47,816 nt of DNA from Planctomycetaceae bacterium (GCA_009778035.1 WRKP01000016.1:1-47816); one strand, 5' to 3'; shown: positions 8,205-16,982, numbered from the stretch's first letter. Program-made: numbers and translations. The notes: generated by a model from the sequence alone, not told the origin.

Positions 8205-9461
8205 ATGTTCTATCTTGTCCCTTTGGGATTATTGTCGATCGTTTTTGTCTTCGCAATCGGTGCTCGATCGCTTAAATCGTTTTCCCGACACAAATTAGAA
8301 GAATTTTGCCGACGCCGGGGTTCCGAAAAGTGCCTTGCAAATATCCTCAAAAAACACGAAGACGTCGCCGCCGCCGTCAGCCTCGCCCGTATCCTGGCCG
8401 TCTATATCCTCTTGACTGCCGTCATCATTCACGGCACGACGACCGCCCTCATCGCCGTCATTCCGCTCATCATTTTTGCCGAATTCCTGCTGCCCCGCGC
8501 ACTCGCAAAACTCTGGGGAAACCAATTCGTCTTCTTCGGCTGGTTTCTCTGGAAAAATACCGCCAGAATGCTCTATCCCCTGCTTCTGCTCGACCGCCTT
8601 CTGACGCTCTTTTTCTGCCGCCTTGCAGGCTATACCGAGGACGAAGACGCCTTTGAAGAGGAAATCCGCACCATCGTTACCGAGGGACACCGCGAAGGGC
8701 TGCTCGAAGAAGATGCCCGGGAAATGATCGAGGGCGTTATTGAACTCCAAGATGTGAACGTCTCCGAAATTATGACGCCCCGAACCGATATGGTTTGCAT
8801 TTCGGACGGCCTGTCCTGGAACGAAATGCTGCAAGCCGTCATCGAATCAACGCATTCGAGGATTCCTGTCTATAGGGAAAACCGCGACGACATTGTTGGC
8901 GTGATTCACGCACGCAATCTGTTGCGTGAGTTGGCCGTCAGCAATCCCGCCGAGCGTCGGCCTTGGACGGATTTGATGCATGAACCGCTTTTTATCCCGG
9001 AAACGAAACCGGTCGATACATTGTTGCAGGAATTCCAAAATGTTCGGTCTGCAAACGATGATTCCGGCGAGCGTGTGCGGGGACATTTGGCGATTGTGCT
9101 GGACGAATACGGCGGTGTCGCGGGCATTGTAACGCTTGAGGACATTTTGGAGGAAATCGTTGGCGAAATTACGGACGAGCATGACACGGTCGATACGACG
9201 GAATCGATTGTTGAATCGAGTCCGAACACGTTCGAGGTGCAGGGCAAGGTGCGGATTGACGATTTGAACGAGCAGTTGAATGTGAATTTGCCGGATGAGG
9301 AGGATTACGACACGGTAGCGGGCTTCATTTTTTCGACTTTGGGCCGGATTCCCGAAGTCAATGAGTCGGTCGATTTCGAGCAGGGCGGCAAAAAAATTCG
9401 CTTGACGGTAACGGCCGTTACGCGTCGCCGCATTGAAAGCATCCGCGTGGAACGGAGTTGA
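8205..9461 (+). CDS. CNNM/HlyC-CorC family membrane protein with CBS pair
   Basis: The 418-residue product has an N-terminal membrane region (hydrophobic segments at about residues 1-22, 60-95 and 105-145; a reduced DUF21/CNNM unit). It is followed by a basal acidic helix, EEEIRTIVTEGHREGLLEED, and the first CBS motif (VSEIMTPRTDMVCI). The second CBS region contains VLDEYGGVAGIVTLEDILEE, and the C-terminal CorC/HlyC domain is recognisable from VRIDDLNEQLN to the end. These proteins are linked to Mg/Co efflux or ion homeostasis; the old name hemolysin C is historical. The ATG at 8205 is chosen because CAGGAAAA lies 5-11 bases upstream; an in-frame TTG at 8184 would add seven residues. It has its own promoter and ends just before a MITE. 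Confidence 0.88.
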   Translation: MFYLVPLGLLSIVFVFAIGARSLKSFSRHKLEEFCRRRGSEKCLANILKKHEDVAAAVSLARILAVYILLTAVIIHGTTTALIAVIPLIIFAEFLLPRALAKLWGNQFVFFGWFLWKNTARMLYPLLLLDRLLTLFFCRLAGYTEDEDAFEEEIRTIVTEGHREGLLEEDAREMIEGVIELQDVNVSEIMTPRTDMVCISDGLSWNEMLQAVIESTHSRIPVYRENRDDIVGVIHARNLLRELAVSNPAERRPWTDLMHEPLFIPETKPVDTLLQEFQNVRSANDDSGERVRGHLAIVLDEYGGVAGIVTLEDILEEIVGEITDEHDTVDTTESIVESSPNTFEVQGKVRIDDLNEQLNVNLPDEEDYDTVAGFIFSTLGRIPEVNESVDFEQGGKKIRLTVTAVTRRRIESIRVERS

Positions 9462-9470
9462 TGCAGAATA

Positions 9471-9578
9471 GACGTGTTCGGGAGCCGCCATTCCGGCGCA
9501 AGTCGGAATCCAGCGGAATCGGCATCACACGCAATGTCTGGATTCCGGCTTTTTGTCCAGAGTAATTTTAATACGCTC
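9471..9578. repeat. MITE copy flanked by TA, IS630-related
   Basis: It begins after TA (9469-9470) and ends before TA (9579-9580). The right end read inward (gagcgtattaaaatt then actctggac) is almost the same as the IS630 right end, one base shorter. The core holds ccattccggcgcaagtcgg and the cacgcaatgtctggattccg arm common to the family. Confidence 0.75.
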
Positions 9579-9595
9579 TAGACCGGCATACTTAT

Positions 9596-10708
9596 CTACT
9601 TGGGCAAGCCCGTGCGAGAATCGAAACCCAAATACGGCTTGTCCTCTATTTTGACGTTAAAATGCTGGTCCAGCAACCTTCCATTATCCGGCAAACTCCG
9701 CAAAACACCCGGCCGACCGCTGAAATACTCGATGCGATCCAAAAAATCCCGTGCCCGTTCGACACGCTGTACCGACCGATTTCGCGAAGGACTTCTTTCG
9801 CCTGCATAACTGTGAAAAACTTTTCTGAACGTATCCCAGCCGACGCGGTCAACGAGGCCGAATAAATACAAACGAAAAGCACTGGATTCGTATGAACTCC
9901 TCGAAAAAGCAGGAATGCCCCCTCTCCAAAATGCGCCAAGAGCGTCATTGTATCCGTTTTTCCGGTGCGCATCGCCCCTGATAATCGTACCTCGGGGATT
10001 GGCATATTGCACTCCCGCGTTTTCCATGCCGAACGAAATCAATAATTCCGCAAAGGTTTCCGCATCGACGGACCAAATTTGCCTGTTCTCGAAAACGTGT
10101 GCAATTTCGTGCATTGCCGCCGCCCCCGACGAGTTGAGCGTTCGTATCATTCGCCATTCCGATCGGGCTCTCGAATGGTTTACGTTGACGCAGATGACTC
10201 CCGTCCCGGGATGGTAGTGTCCGCCCGTTGACGTAATTGATGTTACACGGTTTCCTATCGCGGTATGTGCAGTGGGCGCGGGGAATTTGTCGCTCGGCGG
10301 CGCATCGAAATAGATTGTTCCCGGATTATTTCCCAGAAAATCGGCAAACGCATCGTAGACTCGATCAAGCCGTTCTCGCCATGCTTCGAATTCTTGCCGG
10401 TTTAGCGGTCGGCCAGGCCCAACGGCATGGTTAAACAGATTTTTGCTGAACACGATATTGCGTCCGATTTGTATGGGATCGAGATTGCTGAGCAATTCAT
10501 CCTCAATAAATTTTGCTCGTTCGGCTGCTGGAATGTCCAGTGTAGCGCAGCCCATATTGACGGGATGCCGTTTTCGTAATTCGAGTACGATAGCGGCTTT
10601 ATTGGGAGGAAGATGGGAAACATCTTGTCCGGCTGCGATGCTGTTTGTCAAGAGTATTGCTCCGGCGAGCAGGCAGATTGGAGCGAGGGAAGTTTTCATC
10701 GTATCCAT
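9596..10708 (-). CDS. Secreted gluzincin-type metallopeptidase-like protein
   Basis: The likely start is the ATG at 10708 (or 10699), giving a 370-residue protein with a signal peptide (MKTSLAPICLLAGAILL, then SIAAGQ). The reading frame is open further upstream, but that part lacks signal character. Near the middle is a zinc-protease motif, AAAMHEIAHVFENRQ, i.e. HExxH. It is followed about 15 residues later by DAETFAELLISFGMENAG, where a glutamate could be the third zinc ligand, as in M60/enhancin-like and other gluzincins. The remainder has no familiar domain. It probably acts in the periplasm or outside the cell. Substrate and exact peptidase family are not determined. It is divergent from csrA across a 260-base gap. 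Confidence 0.65.
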   Translation of the reverse strand: MDTMKTSLAPICLLAGAILLTNSIAAGQDVSHLPPNKAAIVLELRKRHPVNMGCATLDIPAAERAKFIEDELLSNLDPIQIGRNIVFSKNLFNHAVGPGRPLNRQEFEAWRERLDRVYDAFADFLGNNPGTIYFDAPPSDKFPAPTAHTAIGNRVTSITSTGGHYHPGTGVICVNVNHSRARSEWRMIRTLNSSGAAAMHEIAHVFENRQIWSVDAETFAELLISFGMENAGVQYANPRGTIIRGDAHRKNGYNDALGAFWRGGIPAFSRSSYESSAFRLYLFGLVDRVGWDTFRKVFHSYAGERSPSRNRSVQRVERARDFLDRIEYFSGRPGVLRSLPDNGRLLDQHFNVKIEDKPYLGFDSRTGLPK

Positions 10709-10968
10709 AACGAGCAGTATATGCGATAGGTGCTCTTTTTGCAAACAGTTCGTCTGGGAACGGTCAAGAACGTGAGAGGCCGGGCCGCACAACCCGGTGC
10801 CAAAGAAAAATCCGACTATTTCCCCCATTTTCTTTAATCGATTCAATCGGCAATTTTTTATTATTGCCAAGTAAGGCACCACGCATAGCCGATTGACAGA
10901 TTGGGGAATCGTGCCATTGGGGGGACGTTCCGAATATATTACAGTTGTATTTTTAAGGAATATAAAAC

Positions 10969-11313
10969 ATGCTAGTCTTGTCGAGATACCGTGACGAAAG
11001 TATTTATATTGGCGATGATGTTGTCATCACGGTTGTTGACATTCGGGGCGACCGAGTGCGAATAGGAGTGCAGGCACCGCCCGATGTGAGTGTCCATCGA
11101 CAGGAAGTTTACGATGCAATAAAAAATGGTCAGCCGCGGGAATCAAGTTCGGAAGTCCGAAAACCGACCGCACCGCGACCGATTTCCGCTCCGTTGAGCC
11201 AAGAATTGAGCAAACGGAAAACGAAATTGGCAGACGAAGCCAAAGGCTTGCCTGTCAGTATTGATGCACCCGTTGAGTTCGGCGGTCTCACATCCGACAG
11301 TGCCGTGATGTAA
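10969..11313 (+). CDS. csrA: Carbon storage regulator CsrA with a C-terminal extension
   Basis: CsrA is a small dimeric RNA-binding protein that controls translation and stability of mRNAs, including flagellar ones. Residues 1-52 are classic: MLVLSRYRDESIYIGDD, then VVITVVDIRGDRVRIGVQAP and VSVHRQEVYDAI. The family usually ends near residue 60-75. Here about 55 more residues follow, rich in Ser, Pro and Lys (RESSSEVRKP, ELSKRKTKLADEAKG) and ending FGGLTSDSAVM. The ATG at 10969 is preceded by AAGGAA at 10955-10960. The fliW gene, a common CsrA antagonist partner, is not adjacent. Three imperfect direct repeats follow the stop codon. Confidence 0.92.
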   Translation: MLVLSRYRDESIYIGDDVVITVVDIRGDRVRIGVQAPPDVSVHRQEVYDAIKNGQPRESSSEVRKPTAPRPISAPLSQELSKRKTKLADEAKGLPVSIDAPVEFGGLTSDSAVM

Positions 11314-11314
11314 T

Positions 11315-11352
11315 GTCATGATAGGGGTCATGACAGGGGGCATGACGGAGGG
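11315..11352 (+). repeat. Three imperfect short direct repeats after csrA
   Basis: The unit is roughly tcatgayaggggg: gtcatgataggg, gtcatgacaggggg and gcatgacggaggg in a row between csrA and the convergent SDR gene. The role is unknown; G-rich single strands in the csrA 3' region could affect its message. Confidence 0.5.
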
Positions 11353-11374
11353 GAGGTAGGCTGCGGCACAAAAC

Positions 11375-12148
11375 TCACAGCCGTCTAATATGGAATCCCC
11401 CGTCGATGTTGAGGACTTCGCCCGTCGAATATGCCAATTTTCCCGAACAAAGGACGGAAACCGCGTTGCCGATGTCTTCCGGCAAGCCCCAACGCTTGAT
11501 GGGCAAAAGGCCCTCCTCGAGAATAAGCCGATCATACTTCGCCTTCACGCCCGACGTCATATCGGTCGCGATGATGCCCGGCCGGATTTCGTAAACGTTA
11601 ATGCCGTATTCCGCCAGCCGATCGGCAAAAAGTGCCGTCAACATCCCGATTCCCGCCTTGGATATGCAGTATTCGCCCCGTGCCGTGGAAGAGGTGTAGG
11701 CCGATATGGACGAGACATTGATAATCACCGGATTCATATCGGCACCGTTCTTTTTCGTTTCCAACATATAATTGGCAACCCGTTGCGTCAGGAAAAATGC
11801 GCCTTTTAGGTTGATATTCAGGACGTGATCGAAACTTTCTTCGGTCGTTTCCAAAATATCCATACGGACCTTGGGAGCGACGCCAGCATTGTTGACGAGG
11901 ACATCGAGCCGTCCGAAGTCGGCATCAATTTTTTGCAGGACTGCCTGTCGGCTTTCATCCGAAGCGACGTCGCCGCTGATATACACGACGGGCGAACCGA
12001 AGGATTTTACTTTATCAATGTTTTCGGCAACTTTTTCTAGGGACGAGCGTCCGGTCAGGGCGAGGGCGTACCCTTCGCGGGCAAGTTGCATTGCGATACC
12101 GAGGCCGATGCCGTTGGCACCGCCGGTAATGAGGGCGACTTTGGTCAT
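11375..12148 (-). CDS. Short-chain dehydrogenase/reductase (3-oxoacyl-ACP reductase type)
   Basis: The product (257 residues from the ATG at 12148, MTKVALITGGANGIG) is a classical SDR. It has the TGGxxGIG cofactor motif at residues 8-15, NNAGVAP near 89, an active-site serine in NVSSISAYTSS, and the YxxxK pair in GEYCISKAG. PGIIATDMT and a C-terminal STGEVLNIDGGFHI complete it. It reduces or oxidises a keto/hydroxy substrate with NAD(P)H; the substrate cannot be told from the motifs. The open frame extends upstream to 12316, but that part overlaps the neighbouring secreted-protein gene and lacks SDR features. A TACAAT box lies about 45 bases upstream of the ATG. Confidence 0.85.
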   Translation of the reverse strand: MTKVALITGGANGIGLGIAMQLAREGYALALTGRSSLEKVAENIDKVKSFGSPVVYISGDVASDESRQAVLQKIDADFGRLDVLVNNAGVAPKVRMDILETTEESFDHVLNINLKGAFFLTQRVANYMLETKKNGADMNPVIINVSSISAYTSSTARGEYCISKAGIGMLTALFADRLAEYGINVYEIRPGIIATDMTSGVKAKYDRLILEEGLLPIKRWGLPEDIGNAVSVLCSGKLAYSTGEVLNIDGGFHIRRL

Positions 12149-12240
12149 GTCAGGTGTTGGCAGGTTTGTAAAATTGCTCTTTTCCTTACGGTGTATTGTA
12201 CCAAAGGTCGCGAGCCGGAAGGGCAGGCACGCAAACCGCA

Positions 12241-13353
12241 CTACTCGCCTCGCGGAAATCGGCCAGTTTGCCGATTTTCCCGAAATTGTACCGGCAATGG
12301 ATCGCCAGGCCGCCACGAATCAGGGCCCGGTACATAATCCGGGGCTCTTTCTTGAACCTCACGGGCCGCCTGCTGCGTCGCAATCATATTTTTGATAAAA
12401 TCCGGTGTTGCATCCAAAATTTCCTGCATCCGGCCCAGTTGCTCGTCCGTCAGCACATTCATCAACCGATTCTGCAAAAGCGTCATAAACTTCATTCCCC
12501 GCTCCCGTAAATCATTCGCCCGATTACGGATCGACTCGGTCGGGACATACTCACTATGAATCTCCCGCTTGGCCCGCTGAAATTCTTCCAGGGAAGCAAA
12601 AGTCTTATCGCGAAGCAAGCCGTATGTCGCAACCAACCGCTCGCTCTTGAGTTGGGCCTCCTCCAATGTAAGACGGTCAAATTCGGCCTTCATTTCGTCG
12701 GCAATTTGGTTCATTTCCTCTTTCTGTTCGTCGGTTAAATCAAGCGGATCGAACATCGACGGAAATGGAATGCCCATTGCCGGCATCAGTTGCATTTCCA
12801 GTTTTCGGACTTGAAGCATTTGTTCCGGTGTCAGTGCTTCCTCAACTTCCTTTTGTATCAAATCTATAAACACGAAACTAAATTGCGATATGCCTGCCTC
12901 CCGAAAGGCATTTTTTTGCTCCTCTGTGGCACGTTCAAAGAACGGATCATCGGGAAGTTGTACAGCCCGCATCGTTTCCATTGCGAGTGCCATTTTTTGA
13001 ATGAATTCCGGCGTCGGGTTTTCACGCATACGCATCATCAAGGGGGCGACTATTTCGCTGTCCAAATAGAGAAAGGAGAGGCGTTCTTTCTGTTCTTCGG
13101 TCAATCCCAATACGTCTTCCCCGCCGCTTCGCATGACATCACGCAAGGGAAGCCAAGTCCCCTGCCCGTTCCACGAGGAGCGTGTGGCCGCAAGTTCATC
13201 GGCTTCCCAGTGGATTTGCTGTCCGGGCGATTGCAAGCGGTGGAGATGTGCTTCAATTTGTTGTTGCAGTTGTTCGGCGGAGGATTCCTGTGCCGATGCA
13301 ACGGAAAAGAGCAGCGAAACGCAGAGTGCGGCAATGGGGAAAAGCGCTTTCAC
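12241..13353 (-). CDS. Secreted helical protein of unknown function with LTxEQ repeats
   Basis: The 370-residue product starts with GTG at 13353 and has a signal peptide (MKALFPIAALCVSLLF, cleavage near ASA-QE). The mature part is rich in Glu, Gln, Met and Leu and has recurring LTxEQ-type turns: GLTEEQKERLSFL, ALTPEQMLQVRKL, DLTDEQKEEMNQI and VLTDEQLGRMQEI. This spacing is seen in Spy/CpxP-like helical periplasmic proteins and in many planctomycete secreted proteins. The C-terminus is proline-rich (DYVPGPDSWRPGDPLP). A well-formed promoter lies 36-64 bases upstream. It is real by signal peptide and promoter; function unknown. Confidence 0.75.
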   Translation of the reverse strand: MKALFPIAALCVSLLFSVASAQESSAEQLQQQIEAHLHRLQSPGQQIHWEADELAATRSSWNGQGTWLPLRDVMRSGGEDVLGLTEEQKERLSFLYLDSEIVAPLMMRMRENPTPEFIQKMALAMETMRAVQLPDDPFFERATEEQKNAFREAGISQFSFVFIDLIQKEVEEALTPEQMLQVRKLEMQLMPAMGIPFPSMFDPLDLTDEQKEEMNQIADEMKAEFDRLTLEEAQLKSERLVATYGLLRDKTFASLEEFQRAKREIHSEYVPTESIRNRANDLRERGMKFMTLLQNRLMNVLTDEQLGRMQEILDATPDFIKNMIATQQAAREVQERAPDYVPGPDSWRPGDPLPVQFRENRQTGRFPRGE

Positions 13354-13388
13354 GGTTTTTGCGGCGGAAATGTGTGGTTGTTCTGCAC

Positions 13389-13417
13389 ATTGTAAACCGT
13401 TTGCGACGCTGCGTCAA
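13389..13417 (-). promoter_or_regulatory. Sigma70-type promoter for the secreted LTxEQ-repeat protein gene
   Basis: Read on the minus strand: TTGACG (13412-13417), 17-base spacer, TACAAT (13389-13394). The GTG start at 13353 is about 30 bases after the predicted transcription start. Confidence 0.6.
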
Positions 13418-13463
13418 TGCTTCTGGCCCGCGGTCTGTTACCATATCTTGCCAGGCTCGCAAA

Positions 13464-13564
13464 AGGTAGGTTGCCGACCGCCGGGCGGCAACTGCGGTAC
13501 TCCGCATCTTGAGCCTTCCAGTCGGCTGCGCCGACGCACCCGCCCGGCGGTCGGCTGCCTACCT
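13464..13564. repeat. 101-bp palindromic element, copy 1
   Basis: The outer arms aggtaggttgccgaccgccg (13464 on) and the complement at 13540-13564 pair over about 25 bases with two mismatches. The middle holds ccagtcggctgcgccgacgc, an inner hairpin. A second copy with the same length lies at 36843-36943. It fills most of the 381-base gap 13354-13734, the rest of which holds two promoters and further ggcggcctgcct-like sequence. Confidence 0.85.
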
Positions 13565-13648
13565 AATTTGTTGCCCACCTGTTGGCGGCCTGCCTATTGG
13601 CGGTCTACCTTGTCCCCTGATGTGGAACTTGCAGTCGGCCTCCATATC

Positions 13649-13677
13649 TTGCAATCCCTATTGCTCTGCGTTAGAAT
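13649..13677 (+). promoter_or_regulatory. Sigma70-type promoter for the 594-residue secreted protein gene
   Basis: TTGCAA (13649-13654), 17-base spacer, TAGAAT (13672-13677). The predicted start lies about 50 bases before the ATG at 13735. Confidence 0.5.
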
Positions 13678-13734
13678 GGCACAGTCCTTTGACAATTCCT
13701 TAACCCTCCAACAACCCCTTTACCCTCCAAAAAC

Positions 13735-15519
13735 ATGATGAGAGCACTATCCGCATTCGCGTCAGGACTCTTCCTGTCCGCCGCCCTTTTGCTGTCGGCA
13801 CCATTGCAGGCCGCCGAACTGCAGCCCTTTTTCTCCCTGAAAACCTCCAGCATCAACTCCCTTGTCAATGCAGCGGAAAAAATCGCCTCTATGGCAGAAC
13901 TCGGCGATCAAGCCGAATTCCGCTTCGCGATCAATACCATAAAAACCATCCAAGGGTTCAACTTCGATAGCGAAATCGGCATTGCCGTCATTGCCGACGG
14001 TAACGCCCTGCATGCCGTATTTCTGCTGCCCATCGCCGACCTGCGAAATGCGGAGATTCCCAGTAATCCCGAAATTTTCGGCTCCATCCGCCCCTTCCTC
14101 ATTCCAAGAGGGGCTGACCGAACGGAAATCCCTTCGCCGCTGGGAACCTTCATCGCCCTGCAAAAACAGGGATACCTCGTTATCGCGCCCGAAGAAATTG
14201 TCGGACAACTGCCCGAAAACCCCAAAACGCTGATTGCCGACCTGGAAAAATATACCATCGGCACCAAACTTGACCTCGAAAAAGTTCGATTTGAAACCCT
14301 CGAAGCGACGCTCTTCGGCCCGATGCTGTTCATGATGGCGATGCAAAATCCCGAAATGGCCGAACAACTCGAAAACGTCGTCGAAGTGTATCGAGCAGCC
14401 TATAACGAGATTTCAGTGCTTTCCTACGGGATTGTTTTCAATTCCCAAACTGCCGACTTTGAATTGTCGTATTCGGTCATCCCCCGTGCGGGTTCCGATT
14501 CGGCGAAATCGGTTGCGGAGTACAAGCAGCAACCAACGATTTTCGGCGGTTTCCGGGGAACGCCGGGAAATACCGTCTTTTCGATAGGAGATTCCGCAAC
14601 GTATGGGAAGATCGACTTGGCCAACTCCGCGATATGGACCGCCTCCATGAAGCAACATGAGGCAATGGTTGAAGGACTCCTCGAACAAATCGAAATGGAT
14701 GATGAGACCGGCCAATCCAGCGAGTTGGCCAAGAAAATTATCGATTCGCTCTATAAAATCTATATGACCGAAGCGAGCCGGGGAGGCTATCACAAAGCCC
14801 TTTCGCTCAATACGGACGGTACTTTTTTGCTTGCATTTGAGACGGTATCGCTCGCGGAAATCCGAAGTGTTGCGGCCGATGTGGTGAGTTTTGCGGCTCA
14901 AAGACTGTCCGGCGAAACCACGGCATTGATTGAATCCAGTATCGGATATGCAACGGTCGAAGGTTTTGAGGTGTCGAAGGTGAGCATCCCGATTATTCCG
15001 TCCCTGGAAACGATTTTTGGTCCTGCACCGGACGATATACCTGCTTCGTTTCGGGCATTGAAATTGAATGTATTTTGGGCGATAAAGCCGGGCGACACGC
15101 AGGCGGTAGCATTTGCGGCGGGAATTGACGCGGCCAAGGCGGAACAGGCTTTCAGGACGGCATTGGGACAAACCCGAACGGCGGTTCCGGTGCAGAAGCC
15201 GGTGGGGACACTTTCCTTGCAGGGATTGGGGAAATTTTTGCAACAGACGGTCGAGCCGTTGGTTGACGATGCGGTAGCGGCTTCGGTGGACTCGCCGCCG
15301 AGCGATGAGGATTTGGCTGTCATTCGGGCATTCAAGCAGGTGGCGAGTGTGTTTGTTGCGGCGGAGGGCGCGGATATGACGATGGATTACGACATTACGC
15401 CGGAACGGACGGATGTCGTATTGGGAGTATCCGGCCGGGCGATTCAGGCGATTGTTACGGCAATCAAGACGGCGGTTGAGGGAGTGGCCGACCTTCATCC
15501 GGCAATGCGAGATTTTTAG
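13735..15519 (+). CDS. Secreted protein of unknown function (594 residues)
   Basis: The protein starts MMRALSAFASGLFLSAALLL and has a signal peptide ending near LQAAE. The mature part is an alpha/beta protein without a recognised active site. Recurrent features are IGIAVIADGNALHAVF, FGGFRGTPGNTVFSIGDSA, and a C-terminal TMDYDITPERTDVVLGVSGR, resembling the large planctomycete periplasmic proteins of unknown role. A second ATG directly follows (13738) and either could be used. No clear SD. It has its own promoter about 60 bases upstream and ends convergently with the HAD phosphatase gene, with a MITE fragment between. Function unknown. Confidence 0.78.
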   Translation: MMRALSAFASGLFLSAALLLSAPLQAAELQPFFSLKTSSINSLVNAAEKIASMAELGDQAEFRFAINTIKTIQGFNFDSEIGIAVIADGNALHAVFLLPIADLRNAEIPSNPEIFGSIRPFLIPRGADRTEIPSPLGTFIALQKQGYLVIAPEEIVGQLPENPKTLIADLEKYTIGTKLDLEKVRFETLEATLFGPMLFMMAMQNPEMAEQLENVVEVYRAAYNEISVLSYGIVFNSQTADFELSYSVIPRAGSDSAKSVAEYKQQPTIFGGFRGTPGNTVFSIGDSATYGKIDLANSAIWTASMKQHEAMVEGLLEQIEMDDETGQSSELAKKIIDSLYKIYMTEASRGGYHKALSLNTDGTFLLAFETVSLAEIRSVAADVVSFAAQRLSGETTALIESSIGYATVEGFEVSKVSIPIIPSLETIFGPAPDDIPASFRALKLNVFWAIKPGDTQAVAFAAGIDAAKAEQAFRTALGQTRTAVPVQKPVGTLSLQGLGKFLQQTVEPLVDDAVAASVDSPPSDEDLAVIRAFKQVASVFVAAEGADMTMDYDITPERTDVVLGVSGRAIQAIVTAIKTAVEGVADLHPAMRDF

Positions 15520-15579
15520 GATGTGTTGCCGGAGATGCGTTAGCGGAGCCCGTGGGTGAGGGTGTATCCCAAATCGGTC

Positions 15580-15650
15580 GGGCTCGTTCTCGTCCTTCCG
15601 GTGAAAGCCGGAATCCAGAGGTAGGATGCCGGAAGGATCATTTCCGAGCA
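15580..15650. repeat. Partial MITE copy between convergent genes
   Basis: It contains ggctcgttctcgtccttccg and gtgaaagccggaatccagag, the left half of the MITE core as at 18065-18205. The right terminus is absent or degraded. Confidence 0.55.
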
Positions 15651-15656
15651 AATCCA

Positions 15657-16301
15657 TTAAAAAAGTGCCAAAACCTCCGGGGCATTCAAGACCGGAACAA
15701 TCGTTTTCGCGTCGGGAAACGCAAAATGAGCGTTGTGCTTGACCCGAACCGCAACGGCAAATGCTCCGGCTGTATTTGCCGCTTGGCAGCCTGCCGGACT
15801 GTCTTCCAAAACGAGCATCTCCGAGGACGCAATGCCGAATTTCGCGGCCGCCTTCTGATAAATTTCCGGGTCGGGCTTGCCGTTGATCACATCGTCGGAA
15901 GTCAACACAAAATCGAACCGTTTGGCCATATCTTTGCGGCCCAGGACTTCCGTAGCCACATGCAGGGCACTACTCGTGCAAATTCCTTTGGGAATGTTTC
16001 GCTGTTCCAGGTATTCCAGCAATTCATACAGGCCCGGCATTGTCGCATAGCCTTCATCAAGCAACCCCAAAAACAGGCTTTCGCATTCCGATTGCAGTTC
16101 TTGCCAAGTTTCGGACAGGCCGAAGGTTTCCTTAATCACTTTGTAGACGGTGCTTGGCGGCCGGCCCAGTACGGCTTTATCGTGTTCTTGGGTGTAAACT
16201 TTATCTCGCCGTGCAAGCAGGGTGATTGCGGCTTTCATATAAAGGTCTTCGGTATCGAATATGAGGCCGTCCATATCGAACGCGACTGCTTTAATTTTCA
16301 T
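15657..16301 (-). CDS. HAD-superfamily phosphatase/phosphoglucomutase-like hydrolase
   Basis: From the ATG at 16301 (MKIKAVAFDMDGLIFDTED) the product is 214 residues, the normal size for subfamily IA HAD enzymes with a helical cap. Motif I is FDMDGLIFD (nucleophile Asp-9, acid/base Asp-11), motif II is ICTSS near residue 108, the lysine is in NGKPDPEIY, and motif IV is VLEDSPAGCQAA. The combination resembles beta-phosphoglucomutase, 2-deoxyglucose-6-phosphatase and pseudouridine-5'-phosphatase-like enzymes; the substrate is not determined. A TTGACA-16-TATGCT promoter lies about 30 bases upstream. The frame is open further upstream, but those residues are outside the HAD fold. Confidence 0.85.
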   Translation of the reverse strand: MKIKAVAFDMDGLIFDTEDLYMKAAITLLARRDKVYTQEHDKAVLGRPPSTVYKVIKETFGLSETWQELQSECESLFLGLLDEGYATMPGLYELLEYLEQRNIPKGICTSSALHVATEVLGRKDMAKRFDFVLTSDDVINGKPDPEIYQKAAAKFGIASSEMLVLEDSPAGCQAANTAGAFAVAVRVKHNAHFAFPDAKTIVPVLNAPEVLALF

Positions 16302-16329
16302 ATTTGGTTTAATGATTGGAATGTTGGAG

Positions 16330-16357
16330 AGCATACAGAAAAAACGGGGCTTGTCAA
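16330..16357 (-). promoter_or_regulatory. Sigma70-type promoter for the HAD hydrolase gene
   Basis: Minus strand: TTGACA (16352-16357), 16-base spacer, TATGCT (16330-16335), about 28 bases before the ATG at 16301. Confidence 0.6.
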
Positions 16358-16523
16358 GACGATCCCTGCTCCTGCGGTGCTGGTGCGGAAAAAATTGCCC
16401 AAAATAACGTGAATGTCCCCGATCTTCGTGATAAAGTCCGAGTGCCCCCTTCAAAAATTACGAATCTAGGGTACAATCTGCCCAAAATAAACTCGATTCC
16501 AATCGAACCAAAGCCCAAAAATT

Positions 16524-16949
16524 ATGGCAACAAATGTTTACGAAGGGTTGTTTATATTTGACTCCGATCTCTATGCCAGAGGGGCGGACGAAGTCTCAAG
16601 CCAAGTCGCAAATATCGTCGAACAACTCGGTGGGGAAATCCTCCTGAGCCGACTCTGGGACGAACGAAAATTGGCCTATCCCATCAAAGGGCACTCCCGA
16701 GGTACATACTGGCTCGCGTACTTCAAAATTGACCCGACCGCCGTCAAAGACCTCACCAGACAGTTTCAATTAAGCGGAAGCATCCTGCGATTCCTGATCC
16801 TGCTCGTCGATCCCAGACTCGTCGATACCCTTGTCGAACACGCCCGAGCAGGGAAATTGCACGCCGGGCAGTCCGATGCAATCGAAGAACTTTCGCAAAT
16901 CGAAGTGCCGGATATCGAAGACCTTAACGGCGGGGAGGATACTGTATAA
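16524..16949 (+). CDS. rpsF: Ribosomal protein bS6
   Basis: bS6 is a small-subunit protein of the platform. The 141-residue product starts MATNVYEGLFIFDSD and shows the bS6 pattern: a first strand with YEGLFIFD, then EQLGGEILLSRLWDERKLAY, PIKGHSRGTYWLAYFKIDP and LSGSILRFLILLVD. The family usually ends near residue 100-110. Here an acidic tail of about 30 residues follows (AIEELSQIEVPDIEDLNGGE), which is common in planctomycetes and other long S6 proteins. There is no SD; a TACAAT box at 16472-16477 is a candidate -10 with a weak -35. It is the first gene of rpsF-ssb-rplI. Confidence 0.93.
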   Translation: MATNVYEGLFIFDSDLYARGADEVSSQVANIVEQLGGEILLSRLWDERKLAYPIKGHSRGTYWLAYFKIDPTAVKDLTRQFQLSGSILRFLILLVDPRLVDTLVEHARAGKLHAGQSDAIEELSQIEVPDIEDLNGGEDTV

Positions 16950-16982
16950 ATCCCGCTTTCACCCTTTTTGGGGAGGTAAAAT

